64,000 nucleotides of DNA from Ruminiclostridium cellobioparum subsp. termitidis CT1112 (GCF_000350485.1 NZ_AORV01000016.1:29344-93343), one strand, 5' to 3'. Numbered from the stretch's first letter, positions 1 through 11,292 are shown. Notes: generated by a model not told the origin, from the sequence alone. A program made the numbers and translations.

Positions 1-3000
1 CGTGCAGAAACCAGCATTAATGCGTCTTCAAGGGTCATTACCCCTGCAAGCACCGCCGCAACATATTCCCCAATGCTGTGACCGATCATTGCATCAGGTT
101 CCATACCCCAGCTGCACAGCATTTTTGCAGTTGCATATTCTATTACAAAAACCGCCGGCTGGGTATACCCGGTCTGGCTCAGAGTTTCCTCCGCCTGTTT
201 TATGTCAGCGGGGCCTTCAGGGTATATGAGACTGCGCAAATCCATATCAATATACTGTTTTAATATTTCACAGCAGTTATCAACCTGTTCACGGAAAACA
301 GGTTCCAGCTGATACAAGCCCTGACCCATGCCCGGATACTGCGAACCCTGTCCCGGGAACATGAAGGTAATTGTTTTGTTTTCATTCTCACATTCACCCG
401 ATATAATTCGCCGGGCATCCTCACCGCCCAATACATTCAGTGCATCCTCGACACTTGAACACACAAATGCTTTTCTGTATCTGAAATCCTTACGCCCCAC
501 CTGAAGGGTATATGCCATATCTGCAATATTGGCATTGCCGTTTAATTTAAGATAGTCATGGAAATTGTGCATATTGGCAGCAAGAGCATTTTCAGTTCTT
601 CCTGAAAACAGCAGCAGCCGGCAAGGTGAATTATCTGCCGGGTTCTGACAGGGTGGTGCTTCCTCCAGTATGACATGGGCATTTGTTCCTCCAAAACCCA
701 GTGCACTGACACCTGCTCTGCGAGGTATATCCGTTGTTTCCCATTTTTTAAGTGAAGTATTCACAAAGAATGGGCTGTTCTCAAAATCAATTTTGGGATT
801 TGGGCTTGTGTAGTTAAGACTGGGCGGTATCATGCCATTTTTCAGAGACAATGCGGCCTTGATCAGGCCTGCTATACCGGCAGCCCTGTCCAAATGCCCC
901 AGATTTGTTTTTACCGAACCGATGGCACAAAATTGCTTATTTTCAGTTGTGGCACCGAAGGCCTTTGTCAATGCGGCAATCTCTATCGGATCTCCCATCA
1001 GCGTACCCGTGCCGTGAGCCTCAATATATCCTATACTATCCGCTGTTATCCCTGCATTTTCAAGAGCGTTTGATATAACCTCAGACTGTCCTTCCACGCT
1101 TGGAGCGGTATAACCCACCTTCAGGGAGCCGTCATTATTGATTGCCGAACCCTTTATGACCGCAATGATGGAGTCCCTGTCTGCCAGTGCATCCTTGAGC
1201 CTTTTCAAAACAACAATTCCCACTCCGTTGCCAAACAGCATTCCATTGGCATCCTTGTCAAAAGCCCTGCAATGCCCGTCGGGTGAAAATATTCCGCCTT
1301 CATTGTACAGGTAGCCGTTTTTATGAGGAACATTTATTGTGGCACCTCCCGCCAAAGCCATATGGCACTCACCGCTCAAAAGGCTTTTGGCAGCCAGATG
1401 CACGGCTACCAGCGAGGTGGAGCAGAAGGTCTGAACCGCAATACTCGGACCCTTTAAATTCAGCTTGTAGGATACCGACGTTGTCAGAGAATCCTTGTCA
1501 TTCCCTATGATAGCCTGCAGATTCCCAACTGATTCCATCAGCTTCCTGTTGGAATACAAATTGAACATATATGTACTCAGACTGGCACCGGCAAATACTC
1601 CGATAAGTCCCCTGTATTTGTCCTGGGTATACCCCGCATTCTCCAGTGATTCCCACGCACACTGCAGAAACAATCTGTGCTGAGGATCCATCATCTCGGC
1701 TTCTCTTGGATTGTAACCGAAAAATTCGGCATCAAACATATCATATCCCTCGACCATAGGTGCAGCCTTTACATAGTTGGGATTATTGAGCAGAGCGGGA
1801 TCGACGCCTGCCTCAAGCAGCTCTTCATCCGAAAGCTGCGTTACCGACTCAACACCCTCGCAAAGATTTTTCCAGAATTCATCAATATTATTTGCACCGG
1901 GGAACCTGCAGGACATGCCGATAATGGCAATTTCAGAGTTTTCATCCCCGTTTGTCCCGCTATTTTCCTTTACCGGTTTCTCCGCGGATTCGTCATTATT
2001 TTCAGCCGAATCATGTCCCAGAAGTCTGGCCATGGCACTTATTGTAGGAGCCTCATAAATTACCACCGGAGCTATTTGTATATCAAATTCTCTTTTTATT
2101 TCAGCAACAAGCTGAAGTCCCGTCAGTGAATTCCCCCCCAGATCAAAGAAATTATCATTTGGCCCAAGCTTTTTGACCCCGAGAACTTTTTTCCAAATGT
2201 CAGCCACTTTATTCTGAATTTCATTCTTTGAAATGGAGCCTTTAATCTGCACTTTCCCGGCTTGATCCGCTTCATCAAAGCCTGAGCTTGTCCCATTCCC
2301 CGGGAAATTATCCTGAGAGAAGGCTTTGCTGAGCTCAATGCGTTCCTGTAAAGGTTGAGCGGAAATGATAACCTGCTGGGGCTGCGAAATTAAAACTCTC
2401 TCGAATATTTCAACGCCTTCTCTGGAGCTGATGGCTTTTGAGAGAATTTCCCGTCTCAGGGCCTTCATATTATCAGGAACCTGCGTATCGGCGGCAATAC
2501 CTGTTTCCTGCCAATTATCCCAGTCCACGGAGGTAATTCTATTATGCCCTTTTGAATTCCAGCAGCCTGCGAAAGCATCCAGAAACGCATTGGCAGCACA
2601 ATAGTCTGCCTGTCCCAGATCTCCCATCAGGGATTGCAGCGAGGAACAGAATATAACAAAATCCAATTCCGCCCGGCAGAAAATATCATAAAGTACCAGA
2701 GCTCCATATAATTTTGGTGCAAATACTTCCTCGGACATTTGCGGAGTTTTTTGCTGTATCATCCCGCCGCCGGCTATTCCGGCAGCATGAATTATACCGT
2801 TGACACTTCCGAATACCGACTCGGCCTCAGAAATACCCTTGCGCATTTTTTCAGCGTCGGTAACATCCGCACTTATGACAATTACCCGGGAGCCCATTTC
2901 CTCCAGTTGCCGCAGCTTTATTATTTTCATGCTGACAGAATTCTTTTCATCATGTTCTGACAGCCAATTATCCCATAAATTCTTTTCCGGCAATTCTGAA

Positions 3001-6000
3001 CGTCCTGATAATATAAGCTTTGCCCGGGCTGTTTTTGCAAGATGCTCCGCCAGAACGAATCCTATGCCGCCTAATCCTCCGGTAATAAGGTATACTCCGT
3101 TTTTCCTTATTTTATTGTCCAGAGACCCGGTCTCCTTTAGTGCTATATCCTGTAAATAAGGTTTGAATCCATATTCCCATCGCTTTCCATCACGGTAAGC
3201 AACTATATTATCTTTTTTTAGATCATCAGACTGATTATTGATTTCAGTTAAAATAGTTTCAACAAGATTATGTTTATTTTCAACCAGATCAGTCAAAGGA
3301 ATATCTATACTCCTGCACGAAATATTGCCGTATTCCTTTGGGATAACCCTGCAGGGTCCTAGTATAGTGGACTTTCCGGGTTCAATTCTTTCTTTTCCAT
3401 TTACACATTGCATATTGCTGGATACCAGGCAAATATCCGCAGACCTGACATTACCATTGTTACCTATGGCCTGAGTCAGGGAAATTATACTGTCATATCC
3501 GATTTTTTTATGAAATTCAATTGTCTCTTTTAACAAATTTTCATCTGACAAATTTTCAGCACCGGTTACAGTCCAGAAGTGTAAAACCTGCAGCTTTGAC
3601 TTATCTGCCGGCAAGCCTTTTTTCAACAGTTCATCAAAGTCACTGTAACTTTCAGGATTGACCATGAATTTTCTTTCATCTATATGACAGAACTGTTCTC
3701 CCTGCTCCACACTGACGACATGACAGCCTGATTTTTCGAGATATTCCGAAGTTTCTTTTCCCAGCCCGCAGCTGTCCTCAAATACAAGATAACATGTATC
3801 AGTTCCGGTCGCATGCCGTACCTCTTTTGAGGCTGACTGCAGCTCTGACTGACTCCAGACCGGCTCATAAAACCATTGGCTGATGTTCTCTGTTTTATCC
3901 AGTGTGAGTTTTAAACCTTGCTTTGAATTTACCAACCTGTCCAGAGCTTCAACCCAATAACGCTGTCTCTCAAACGGATAAGTGGGCAGTGACACACGTT
4001 TCTGCCGTTTGTTTTCATAGTACTTGTTCCAGTCGATTCCCGCTCCGCAAAGCCATAGCTTGCCAAGAGCTGTCATCAGAAATGACATATCCGATCTTTG
4101 ATCTTTTGGATGGCGAAGTGAATTAAGTATTGTTGCTTCCGAGTCTTCACTTTCATTTTGACGGACAAAGGTGCTCAATGTTTGACCGGGCCCTATTTCA
4201 AGGAAGATGCTGCCTGATTCCTTCAGTAATTGCTGTATTCCAGCACTGAAGCTTACTGTACCTCTTAAATGTTTTGTCCAGTATTCAGCTTGCGTTGGTT
4301 CCAGATCCTTTATGTATTCTCCTGTTACATTCGATATATATGGTATCTTCGGTTTGTTGAACGTAATACTTTTTAAAGTGACCGCAAATTTTTCAAGTAT
4401 TGGCTCTATCATTTCAGAATGAAAAGCATGGGAGGTATGCAGTCTTCTGCATTGAATATTATTTTCCTGAAGCTGTTGTTCCAGCCTGCCAACAGCTTCA
4501 AAGGTTCCTGAAACAACAGTCAATACAGGACTGTTGGCGGCAGCCATAGATATATCCTCATTGAGATATGCTTCAATTTGTTTTTCCGAAAGGCTTACCG
4601 AAAGCATTGCACCTCCCGGAAGACTCTGCATCAGCTGTCCTCTTTGAGCCACCAGCAGGAGAGCATCCTCCAGGGACAAAACTCCCGCCAGACATGCCGC
4701 AACATATTCGCCCAGGCTGTGTCCGATCATGGCCTTGGGTTTTATTCCCCACTTTATAAAAAGCTTTGCAAGCGCATATTCAACACTGAACAGAACCGGC
4801 TGTGTCATATAAGTCTGGTTTAGCTCGGCTGCTGCAGCCTCACTGACTTCTTTACCGGGGAATAATATTGAGCGGATATCTTTGCCAAGATATGGTTTCA
4901 GAATTTCAGCACACCGGTCCATATCCTTCCTGAATTCCTGCTCACTTTCATATAATTCCCTGGCCATATCCACGTATTGAGCTCCCTGTCCCGGGAACAT
5001 AAATATGACGGACTTGTCACTCCTCTCCTCATAACCTGTCAAAACCTCCTGAGAATCGGGAGCTTCCAAAAGCTCAACAGCATCTGTCTTTTCTTTGCAT
5101 ACAACCATTTTTCTGTATCCGAAGACTTTTCTTCCAACCTTTAGTGTATATGCTATATCAGCCATACTGGATTGGGGATTCTGCTTCAAATAATCGGTCA
5201 GTCTGCAGGTTGACTCTTCCAGAGCAGCTTCCGATCTTGCTGATAACAGTAAAAGTTTACAGGGTTCTTTATCAACAACTGCCTCTGCTTTGGGTGCCTC
5301 CTCCAGAATCACATGCGCATTGGTACTTCCAAAACCAAAGGAACTGACACCTGCTCTGACAGGCAGCTTTGTATTCTTCCATTCGGAAAGCCTGGTATTC
5401 ACATAAAACGGACTATTGTCAAAATCAATTTTGGGATTTGGCTTTGAGTAATTCAGACTTGGAGGAAGCATTCCGTTCTTTATGGAAAGCGCAGTTTTAA
5501 TCAGGCTGGCAATACCTGAGGCTGCGTCAAGATGTCCAATATTGGTTTTTACAGAACCAATGGCACAATAGCCTTTCCTGTCGGTACTGGCGCGAAATGC
5601 GTTTGTAAGTGCGGTCAATTCAATTGGATCTCCCAGATTGGTTCCGGTACCGTGAGCTTCAACATACGAAATTGTGTCCGCCTCAACACCGGCACTTGCC
5701 ATTGCCTCCAGTACAACCTTCGTCTGTCCCTCAACACCGGGCGCTGTAAAGCTTGCCTTTCTGGAGCCGTCATTATTGACCGCCGAACCTTTAATTACCG
5801 CATATATGTTGTCCCCATCATGAATCGCATCCTCCAGACGTTTTAAAACAACCGCCCCGGCGCCATTTCCAAAAACAGTTCCTCCGGCCTGGGCATCAAA
5901 AGCCCTGCAATGGCCGTCAGGAGAAGCTACTCCTCCAGGCTGGTAAAAATATCCTGTCTTGTGAGGAACATTTATTGTAACACCCCCGGCAACCGCCATC

Positions 6001-6611
6001 TGGCATTCTGCAATCAAAAGGCTCTGGCACGCCAGATGAACTGCCACAAGCGAAGTTGAGCATGCTGTATGAATAGCATAGCTGGGACCCTTTAAATTAA
6101 ATTTGTAGGCCAGTCTTGTTGAAAGGCAGCCCAAGTCATTACCAAGAGCAACCTGCATGGTATCCAGATATTTCAAGTAATCCGGAACTGCAGCTATATT
6201 CAGCAGGTATGTATCGGTCTTTGCTCCGCTGAAGGCTCCGATTTCACCTTTATAGCTTTCGGGATTGTAGCCTGCATCTTCAAAGGCCTCCCAAACGCAT
6301 TCAATAAACACCCTGTGCTGAGGATCCATGAGCTGAGCTTCCTGCGGTGAGTATCCGAAAAAGCCCGCATCGAATTTATCATAATCCTCCAGAATTGATC
6401 CTGCTTTGACATATGAGTGGTCCTTCAGAACAGTACCGTCAACCCCTGCCTTTAATAGTTCCTCATCAGTAAAGAGAGTTATGGATTCCTTACCTTCTAT
6501 TAAATTGGTCCAGTATTCCCTGAGATTCTTTGCTCCCGGAAATCTGCAAGCCATTCCGATTATGGCAATTTCCGATCCATCAAGGCTTTCAATAATCTGA
6601 GAATTGTTCAT
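1..6611 (-). CDS. Modular type I polyketide synthase, KS-AT-KR-ACP-KS-AT..., partial (runs off the left edge)
   Basis: The ORF starts at an ATG at 6611, overlaps the end of the upstream PKS gene by 23 bp and stays open to base 1, so the C-terminus is missing. KS1 has its active Cys near residue 183 (ACSTS) with HGTGT and KTNIGH motifs. AT1 has GHSLGEY near 630 and HAFHS near 728, the malonyl-CoA pattern. KR has an intact TGGLGGIG motif near 1174 and the catalytic Tyr near 1335 (DYCAAN). ACP has GGNSL near 1490. KS2 follows near 1560 (FCSTS Cys near 1728), then AT2 with GHSIGEY near 2175. The gene therefore holds one complete extension module that adds malonate and reduces it to a beta-hydroxyl, plus the start of another. 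Only 12 residues precede KS1, as expected for a subunit docking to the preceding protein. Further modules and the release domain lie outside the window. Confidence 0.95.
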   Translation of the reverse strand, partial: MNNSQIIESLDGSEIAIIGMACRFPGAKNLREYWTNLIEGKESITLFTDEELLKAGVDGTVLKDHSYVKAGSILEDYDKFDAGFFGYSPQEAQLMDPQHRVFIECVWEAFEDAGYNPESYKGEIGAFSGAKTDTYLLNIAAVPDYLKYLDTMQVALGNDLGCLSTRLAYKFNLKGPSYAIHTACSTSLVAVHLACQSLLIAECQMAVAGGVTINVPHKTGYFYQPGGVASPDGHCRAFDAQAGGTVFGNGAGAVVLKRLEDAIHDGDNIYAVIKGSAVNNDGSRKASFTAPGVEGQTKVVLEAMASAGVEADTISYVEAHGTGTNLGDPIELTALTNAFRASTDRKGYCAIGSVKTNIGHLDAASGIASLIKTALSIKNGMLPPSLNYSKPNPKIDFDNSPFYVNTRLSEWKNTKLPVRAGVSSFGFGSTNAHVILEEAPKAEAVVDKEPCKLLLLSARSEAALEESTCRLTDYLKQNPQSSMADIAYTLKVGRKVFGYRKMVVCKEKTDAVELLEAPDSQEVLTGYEERSDKSVIFMFPGQGAQYVDMARELYESEQEFRKDMDRCAEILKPYLGKDIRSILFPGKEVSEAAAAELNQTYMTQPVLFSVEYALAKLFIKWGIKPKAMIGHSLGEYVAACLAGVLSLEDALLLVAQRGQLMQSLPGGAMLSVSLSEKQIEAYLNEDISMAAANSPVLTVVSGTFEAVGRLEQQLQENNIQCRRLHTSHAFHSEMIEPILEKFAVTLKSITFNKPKIPYISNVTGEYIKDLEPTQAEYWTKHLRGTVSFSAGIQQLLKESGSIFLEIGPGQTLSTFVRQNESEDSEATILNSLRHPKDQRSDMSFLMTALGKLWLCGAGIDWNKYYENKRQKRVSLPTYPFERQRYWVEALDRLVNSKQGLKLTLDKTENISQWFYEPVWSQSELQSASKEVRHATGTDTCYLVFEDSCGLGKETSEYLEKSGCHVVSVEQGEQFCHIDERKFMVNPESYSDFDELLKKGLPADKSKLQVLHFWTVTGAENLSDENLLKETIEFHKKIGYDSIISLTQAIGNNGNVRSADICLVSSNMQCVNGKERIEPGKSTILGPCRVIPKEYGNISCRSIDIPLTDLVENKHNLVETILTEINNQSDDLKKDNIVAYRDGKRWEYGFKPYLQDIALKETGSLDNKIRKNGVYLITGGLGGIGFVLAEHLAKTARAKLILSGRSELPEKNLWDNWLSEHDEKNSVSMKIIKLRQLEEMGSRVIVISADVTDAEKMRKGISEAESVFGSVNGIIHAAGIAGGGMIQQKTPQMSEEVFAPKLYGALVLYDIFCRAELDFVIFCSSLQSLMGDLGQADYCAANAFLDAFAGCWNSKGHNRITSVDWDNWQETGIAADTQVPDNMKALRREILSKAISSREGVEIFERVLISQPQQVIISAQPLQERIELSKAFSQDNFPGNGTSSGFDEADQAGKVQIKGSISKNEIQNKVADIWKKVLGVKKLGPNDNFFDLGGNSLTGLQLVAEIKREFDIQIAPVVIYEAPTISAMARLLGHDSAENNDESAEKPVKENSGTNGDENSEIAIIGMSCRFPGANNIDEFWKNLCEGVESVTQLSDEELLEAGVDPALLNNPNYVKAAPMVEGYDMFDAEFFGYNPREAEMMDPQHRLFLQCAWESLENAGYTQDKYRGLIGVFAGASLSTYMFNLYSNRKLMESVGNLQAIIGNDKDSLTTSVSYKLNLKGPSIAVQTFCSTSLVAVHLAAKSLLSGECHMALAGGATINVPHKNGYLYNEGGIFSPDGHCRAFDKDANGMLFGNGVGIVVLKRLKDALADRDSIIAVIKGSAINNDGSLKVGYTAPSVEGQSEVISNALENAGITADSIGYIEAHGTGTLMGDPIEIAALTKAFGATTENKQFCAIGSVKTNLGHLDRAAGIAGLIKAALSLKNGMIPPSLNYTSPNPKIDFENSPFFVNTSLKKWETTDIPRRAGVSALGFGGTNAHVILEEAPPCQNPADNSPCRLLLFSGRTENALAANMHNFHDYLKLNGNANIADMAYTLQVGRKDFRYRKAFVCSSVEDALNVLGGEDARRIISGECENENKTITFMFPGQGSQYPGMGQGLYQLEPVFREQVDNCCEILKQYIDMDLRSLIYPEGPADIKQAEETLSQTGYTQPAVFVIEYATAKMLCSWGMEPDAMIGHSIGEYVAAVLAGVMTLEDALMLVSA

Positions 6612-9600
6612 CGTCCCCGCCATCCTTTTCGGTTTTACTCAGGCGCTTTCTTTGCTGTAGTTGTTTGCGCCTGTTCATTTTGTCTTTTTGGGCTTCAAAT
6701 TCCGCTGCTGCTTCTTCCTGGCTTTGCAGCTCATCCTGCTGCAGCAGCTGTGCCATTCCCCTTATATTCAATGTCTGGTACAGGCTTACCGCCGGTATCT
6801 CTCTCTTCAGCAGTTTTTTTATCTGATTTACCACATGAATGGCAACCAGGGAATCACCGCCCAGATCAAAAAAGTTATCAAAAACACCTACTTTATCAAA
6901 ACCAAAAGCTTTTGCCCATACCTCCGCAATAGTCTTTTCCAGATCATTTTCGGGTGCGGCGTAAGGGGTCTGGAGATTGGGACGCGTGTGGAGCTTTTCA
7001 GCTTTCAGACCGGAATCCTTCTCCTGTTCATCACCGGAATTGCTTCTGGCATTGATTTCTTCAATTCTTTCAGATAAGCCGGCAGTCGATACAATGATTT
7101 GCTCGGCTTCCGAAAGAGACAATACCATTCCGATTACCTTTTCCAGTTCTTCAGATGTCATTGCAAGCCGGGACAGGCTGGTGCTGAAGTCAGTGACAAG
7201 ATCCTGCCTGCCGGCTGCTTTCCATGCATCCAGATTTATACTTGTCCAGTGTAAATTGCCATCACCGGCATTTTTATTGGCATATGCATCAATAAAAGCA
7301 TTGGAGGAGGCATATGCAGCATATCCCAGGCCTCCCATAATGGTTGCAAGCGAGGATACCGCAATTGCAAAATCCGGGTTTGAGCCTTTTAAAGCATTAT
7401 CCAGTAAATACAAGGCTTTTGCTTTGTACTTGAAGTGTTTTTCACATTTCTTCTTATCTGTTTCACTTATAAGACTGAAGATTTCATTTTCCTCAACCTC
7501 AGCCGCATGTATTACACCGTTTATACTTCCCAAGCCTTTAACCTCGCTGACCAATTTAATTATTTTCTCCTGGTCTGTGAAGTCAGCCGGTACTATTCTT
7601 ATGTCAGGACCCTCATGTTTCAATTTCTGCAGCTCCCTGATCCTTTGACTGACAGCATCGTCGGAGGCATGTTTTTCCAGCCATTGTTCCCACTCTCTTT
7701 CATGGGGAAAGGGCAGCTCTTCAAGAATTATTATTTTTCCCTTTGTTCTTTTGGAAATATATTTCAGGAACTCAAATCCCATATTACTGGTACCGCCGGT
7801 TATTATATAAACACCCTTTTCCTTTACAGGCTCCGACTCGCCAATTTCTTCAGCTCTTATCCGTTCGAAGTCTCTTACCCATCTTTTATTCCGGCAATAA
7901 GCAATTTCCCTTTTCTCATCAACACAGGCAATTTCGCCAATCAACTTTTTGGCCAGTTCAGCAGGTTGTGACGTCATAACCTCAACATCAATAAATCTGC
8001 ATGAGATATTGGCAAATTCCTGCGAAATGATCTTACAAAGTTCTGCCAGCGTATATCTCTCAGGACAATATGTACTGCCGCCTCCAATATTGAAAGAGGA
8101 ATTCGAAACTGCGGCAATCTTTACAGGCTGTGATATATCAAGCTTATCCAGGGCTTGAACCAGGTACAGCATGCTGTAAAAGCCTTTGCTTTGAGCTTCT
8201 TCAAAGAAAGTGTACTCCTCCTGTCCGGCTTTACGGCTTTCATCCATACTCCATAAATGAAGGATTTCTCCGGGAAGTTCTTCCCTTGATTTCAAAGTAC
8301 TGAAAAGCGTTTTATAATCCTCACTGCTTTCGAAGTTCATTTTGAAGGTATCCCGGCTTGTTTGCACGAACTCATCTCCGGCGGTAACTGTGACAACCTC
8401 ACATCCATTAGCTTTAAGAATATCCGTCATCCGGGCGCCAATACCATATTCATCAACAAATATAAGCCAACGTCCGGTTCTATTTTTTTCAAACAATTTT
8501 GTAAATTTATCAGTGACAAATGAGGATTTCCATGACGGTACATAGAGCCACTCTGCCACATTGCTTATCTTCTCAACGTCTTTGCGTTTCTCATTCCGGG
8601 CATAATTCTGCACCCCCGGCTCAATCCAGTAACGCTGGAGCTCAAAGGGATATGCCGGCAGCGAAACACGGCAGCGTTCTTCGTTTTTATATATCTGTCT
8701 CCAACTTATATCCAATCCTGCCAGCCAAAGCTTGCCGAGAGCCCCAAGCAGTACGCTCATATCAGAACGGCTATCCCTGGGATGGCGTATGGTGTTAACT
8801 ATGGCAATTTTACTATCACCATCCACATGCTGTTTTGCAAGTGTGCTTAAGGTTTGCCCCGGTCCAACCTCTACAAATATGGCATCCTCCTGTCTGCATA
8901 GCTCCTTCACGCCCTCCGAAAACAGTACTGCGCTGCGCAGATGCCTTGCCCAGTAATCGGGGCTTGTTGCTTCCGTTTCCTTTATCCATGTTCCGGTAAG
9001 ATTTGATATATAAGGTATCTCGGGTGCTTGCAGTTCAATTCCTCTGAAGCATGCTCTGAAGTTATCCAATATTGGCTCCATCATGTACGAGTGGAATGCA
9101 TGGGAGGTATGCAGCCTTGTACAGTGATTCCCCTGAGCGGATAATTCTTTCTCAAGTCCCGCTATAGCTTCGTCAGCTCCTGATAGTACACAAAGATATG
9201 GACTATTTACTGCCGCAAGAGAGATTTCGTTTCCAATATACTTTTCCATGTCTTTTACCGGAAGTGAAACCGCCAGCATGGAACCAGAAGGCAGCTGCTG
9301 CATCAGCTGCCCGCGCTTTGCCACCAGCATCAGGGCATCCTCCAGACGGAATACTCCGGCAACGCAGGCGGCCGCATATTCACCAATACTATGCCCAAGC
9401 ATTGCTTTCGGTTCTATACCCCAATCCATAAGCAGCTTTGCCATTGAATACTCAACAGCAAAAAGTGCCGGCTGCGTAAAGGAAGTTTGACCCAGTTTGA
9501 CTGCCATCTCCTCTGTATTTATGTCCGCCGGGAATATAACTTCTCTCAGATCCAGCCCCAAATACGGTTTAAGAATTGAACAGCATTTGTCAATATTCTC

Positions 9601-11292
9601 CCGGAAGACAGGTTCCTGCCGGTAAAGCTGTAAGGACATATTGACGTACTGTGAGCCCTGACCTGTGAACATGAATATTACCGGACGCTGTCTGGGTTCA
9701 AGAGAATCGTCAGCTGTAAACACTTTAGCCGGATCAACGGCCTCAAGTGCTGAAAACGCCTCCTTCAAATCACTGCAGATAACTATACGTCTATGCCTGA
9801 AAACAGTCCTTCCCACTTTTAATGTATAGGCTGCATCTGCCAGGTTGGTATCCGGGTGGTTCTTCAAATATTCGGCAAGCCTGGCAGTGGCCATGTCAAG
9901 CGCCGCCGGTGTTTTAGCAGAAAGCACCAGCAGCTGTTCCCTGCCAGTGTCGGCTGCAGGCTCAAACTCTGGCGTTTCTTCCAGAATAACATGAGCATTG
10001 GTTCCGCCTACTCCGAAGGAACTGACACCGGCTCTTCTCGGCCCGTCTGTGCTTGTCCATTTTTTGAGTGAACTGTTAACAAAAAAAGGGCTGTTTTCAA
10101 AATCTATTTTGGGATTTGGTTTTTCATAATTAATGCTGGGAGGGATCTCCCTATTCTTAAGCGCCAGTACTGTTTTTATAAAGCCTGCAACTCCGGAAGC
10201 CGAATCCAGGTGTCCAATATTGGTTTTTACCGAACCTATTGAGCAAAATCCCTTCCTGGAGGTACTTTCCGAGAATACTTTCGACAGAGCTGCAACTTCT
10301 ATGGGATCTCCCAGCGATGTGCCGGTGCCATGGGCTTCAATGTAACTGACAGATTCCGGGTCAATGCCCGCAACAGCCTGAGCTTCGGCAATGACCTCAG
10401 CCTGCCCGTCAACACTTGGAGCCGTGTAGCTGACCTTGATAGATCCGTCGTTATTTATGGCACTTCCCTTAATTACCGCGTAAATATTATCTCCGTCCTC
10501 CATTGCCTCGGAAAGTCTCTTCAACACTACAATACCGGCACCGCTGCCGAATATGGTTCCCTGAGCTTTCTCATCAAAGGCCCTGCAATGTCCGTCCGGG
10601 GAGCCCAATAAGCCCTCCTGGTAATAGTAGCCTGCATTTTGCGGTACTTTTACGGTACATCCCCCTGCCAGCGCCATATCACACTCATAGTTCAGCAGGC
10701 TTAAAACAGCCATATGAATTCCCACCAGTGAACTGGAACAGGCCGTCTGAACGGTCATGCTGGGGCCTTTCAGATTTAACTTATATGCAACGCGTGTGGT
10801 CATGAAATCCTTATCGTTTGCGGTAAACACCTGAAAATCACTGCCCGGCCTGAAAAGCTCCCGATTTGAACAAAGATTGCTCAGCAGATACGTATTCCAT
10901 GCAATGCTTCCGTAAACTCCTATTAAACCTTCATATGTAGAAGGGACATATCCTGCATCCTCCAGAGCCTGCCAGGACAGCTCAAGAAAAATTCTCTGCT
11001 GCGGGTCCATTATTTCAGCCTCTTTAGGTGAATATCCGAAAAAAGCCGCATCAAACTTTTCTACATCCTTTAAAACGGGAGCTGCTTTAATGTAATGACT
11101 GTCGCTTAATAATGAAGGCTCTATTCGTGATGCAATCAAATCCTCATCAGTAAAGTGAGTAACGCATTCAATACCGTTTCTCAGGTTTTTCCAGAATTTC
11201 TCCAGATCTTCTGACATGGGGAATCTGCCTGACATTCCTATAACTGCTATATCCTTCTCTCCGATTAAGTCCGGGTTGATTGGCTTCTTCAT
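6589..11292 (-). CDS. Type I polyketide synthase, single module KS-AT-KR-ACP with a degraded KR cofactor site
   Basis: This is a 1567-residue single-module PKS whose ATG overlaps the stop of the NRPS-PKS gene (ATGA). KS has its active Cys near residue 182 (ACSSS) and HGTGTSLGDP. AT has GQGSQ near 543, GHSIGEY near 635 and HAFHS near 731, predicting malonyl-CoA. A structural KR half is followed by the catalytic half near 1160-1330, then an ACP with GGDSL near 1479. The KR is odd: its nucleotide-binding loop reads TGGTSNMG instead of TGGLGGxG, and the usual Gly-Arg after the next strand (ILIGRS in the neighbour) is replaced by ILEE. The catalytic Ser and YxxxN remain. The KR may therefore be inactive, leaving a beta-ketone. 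The C-terminus is a charged tail rich in Arg, Lys and Gln, probably a docking element for the next subunit. Confidence 0.95.
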   Translation of the reverse strand: MKKPINPDLIGEKDIAVIGMSGRFPMSEDLEKFWKNLRNGIECVTHFTDEDLIASRIEPSLLSDSHYIKAAPVLKDVEKFDAAFFGYSPKEAEIMDPQQRIFLELSWQALEDAGYVPSTYEGLIGVYGSIAWNTYLLSNLCSNRELFRPGSDFQVFTANDKDFMTTRVAYKLNLKGPSMTVQTACSSSLVGIHMAVLSLLNYECDMALAGGCTVKVPQNAGYYYQEGLLGSPDGHCRAFDEKAQGTIFGSGAGIVVLKRLSEAMEDGDNIYAVIKGSAINNDGSIKVSYTAPSVDGQAEVIAEAQAVAGIDPESVSYIEAHGTGTSLGDPIEVAALSKVFSESTSRKGFCSIGSVKTNIGHLDSASGVAGFIKTVLALKNREIPPSINYEKPNPKIDFENSPFFVNSSLKKWTSTDGPRRAGVSSFGVGGTNAHVILEETPEFEPAADTGREQLLVLSAKTPAALDMATARLAEYLKNHPDTNLADAAYTLKVGRTVFRHRRIVICSDLKEAFSALEAVDPAKVFTADDSLEPRQRPVIFMFTGQGSQYVNMSLQLYRQEPVFRENIDKCCSILKPYLGLDLREVIFPADINTEEMAVKLGQTSFTQPALFAVEYSMAKLLMDWGIEPKAMLGHSIGEYAAACVAGVFRLEDALMLVAKRGQLMQQLPSGSMLAVSLPVKDMEKYIGNEISLAAVNSPYLCVLSGADEAIAGLEKELSAQGNHCTRLHTSHAFHSYMMEPILDNFRACFRGIELQAPEIPYISNLTGTWIKETEATSPDYWARHLRSAVLFSEGVKELCRQEDAIFVEVGPGQTLSTLAKQHVDGDSKIAIVNTIRHPRDSRSDMSVLLGALGKLWLAGLDISWRQIYKNEERCRVSLPAYPFELQRYWIEPGVQNYARNEKRKDVEKISNVAEWLYVPSWKSSFVTDKFTKLFEKNRTGRWLIFVDEYGIGARMTDILKANGCEVVTVTAGDEFVQTSRDTFKMNFESSEDYKTLFSTLKSREELPGEILHLWSMDESRKAGQEEYTFFEEAQSKGFYSMLYLVQALDKLDISQPVKIAAVSNSSFNIGGGSTYCPERYTLAELCKIISQEFANISCRFIDVEVMTSQPAELAKKLIGEIACVDEKREIAYCRNKRWVRDFERIRAEEIGESEPVKEKGVYIITGGTSNMGFEFLKYISKRTKGKIIILEELPFPHEREWEQWLEKHASDDAVSQRIRELQKLKHEGPDIRIVPADFTDQEKIIKLVSEVKGLGSINGVIHAAEVEENEIFSLISETDKKKCEKHFKYKAKALYLLDNALKGSNPDFAIAVSSLATIMGGLGYAAYASSNAFIDAYANKNAGDGNLHWTSINLDAWKAAGRQDLVTDFSTSLSRLAMTSEELEKVIGMVLSLSEAEQIIVSTAGLSERIEEINARSNSGDEQEKDSGLKAEKLHTRPNLQTPYAAPENDLEKTIAEVWAKAFGFDKVGVFDNFFDLGGDSLVAIHVVNQIKKLLKREIPAVSLYQTLNIRGMAQLLQQDELQSQEEAAAEFEAQKDKMNRRKQLQQRKRLSKTEKDGGDDEQFSDY

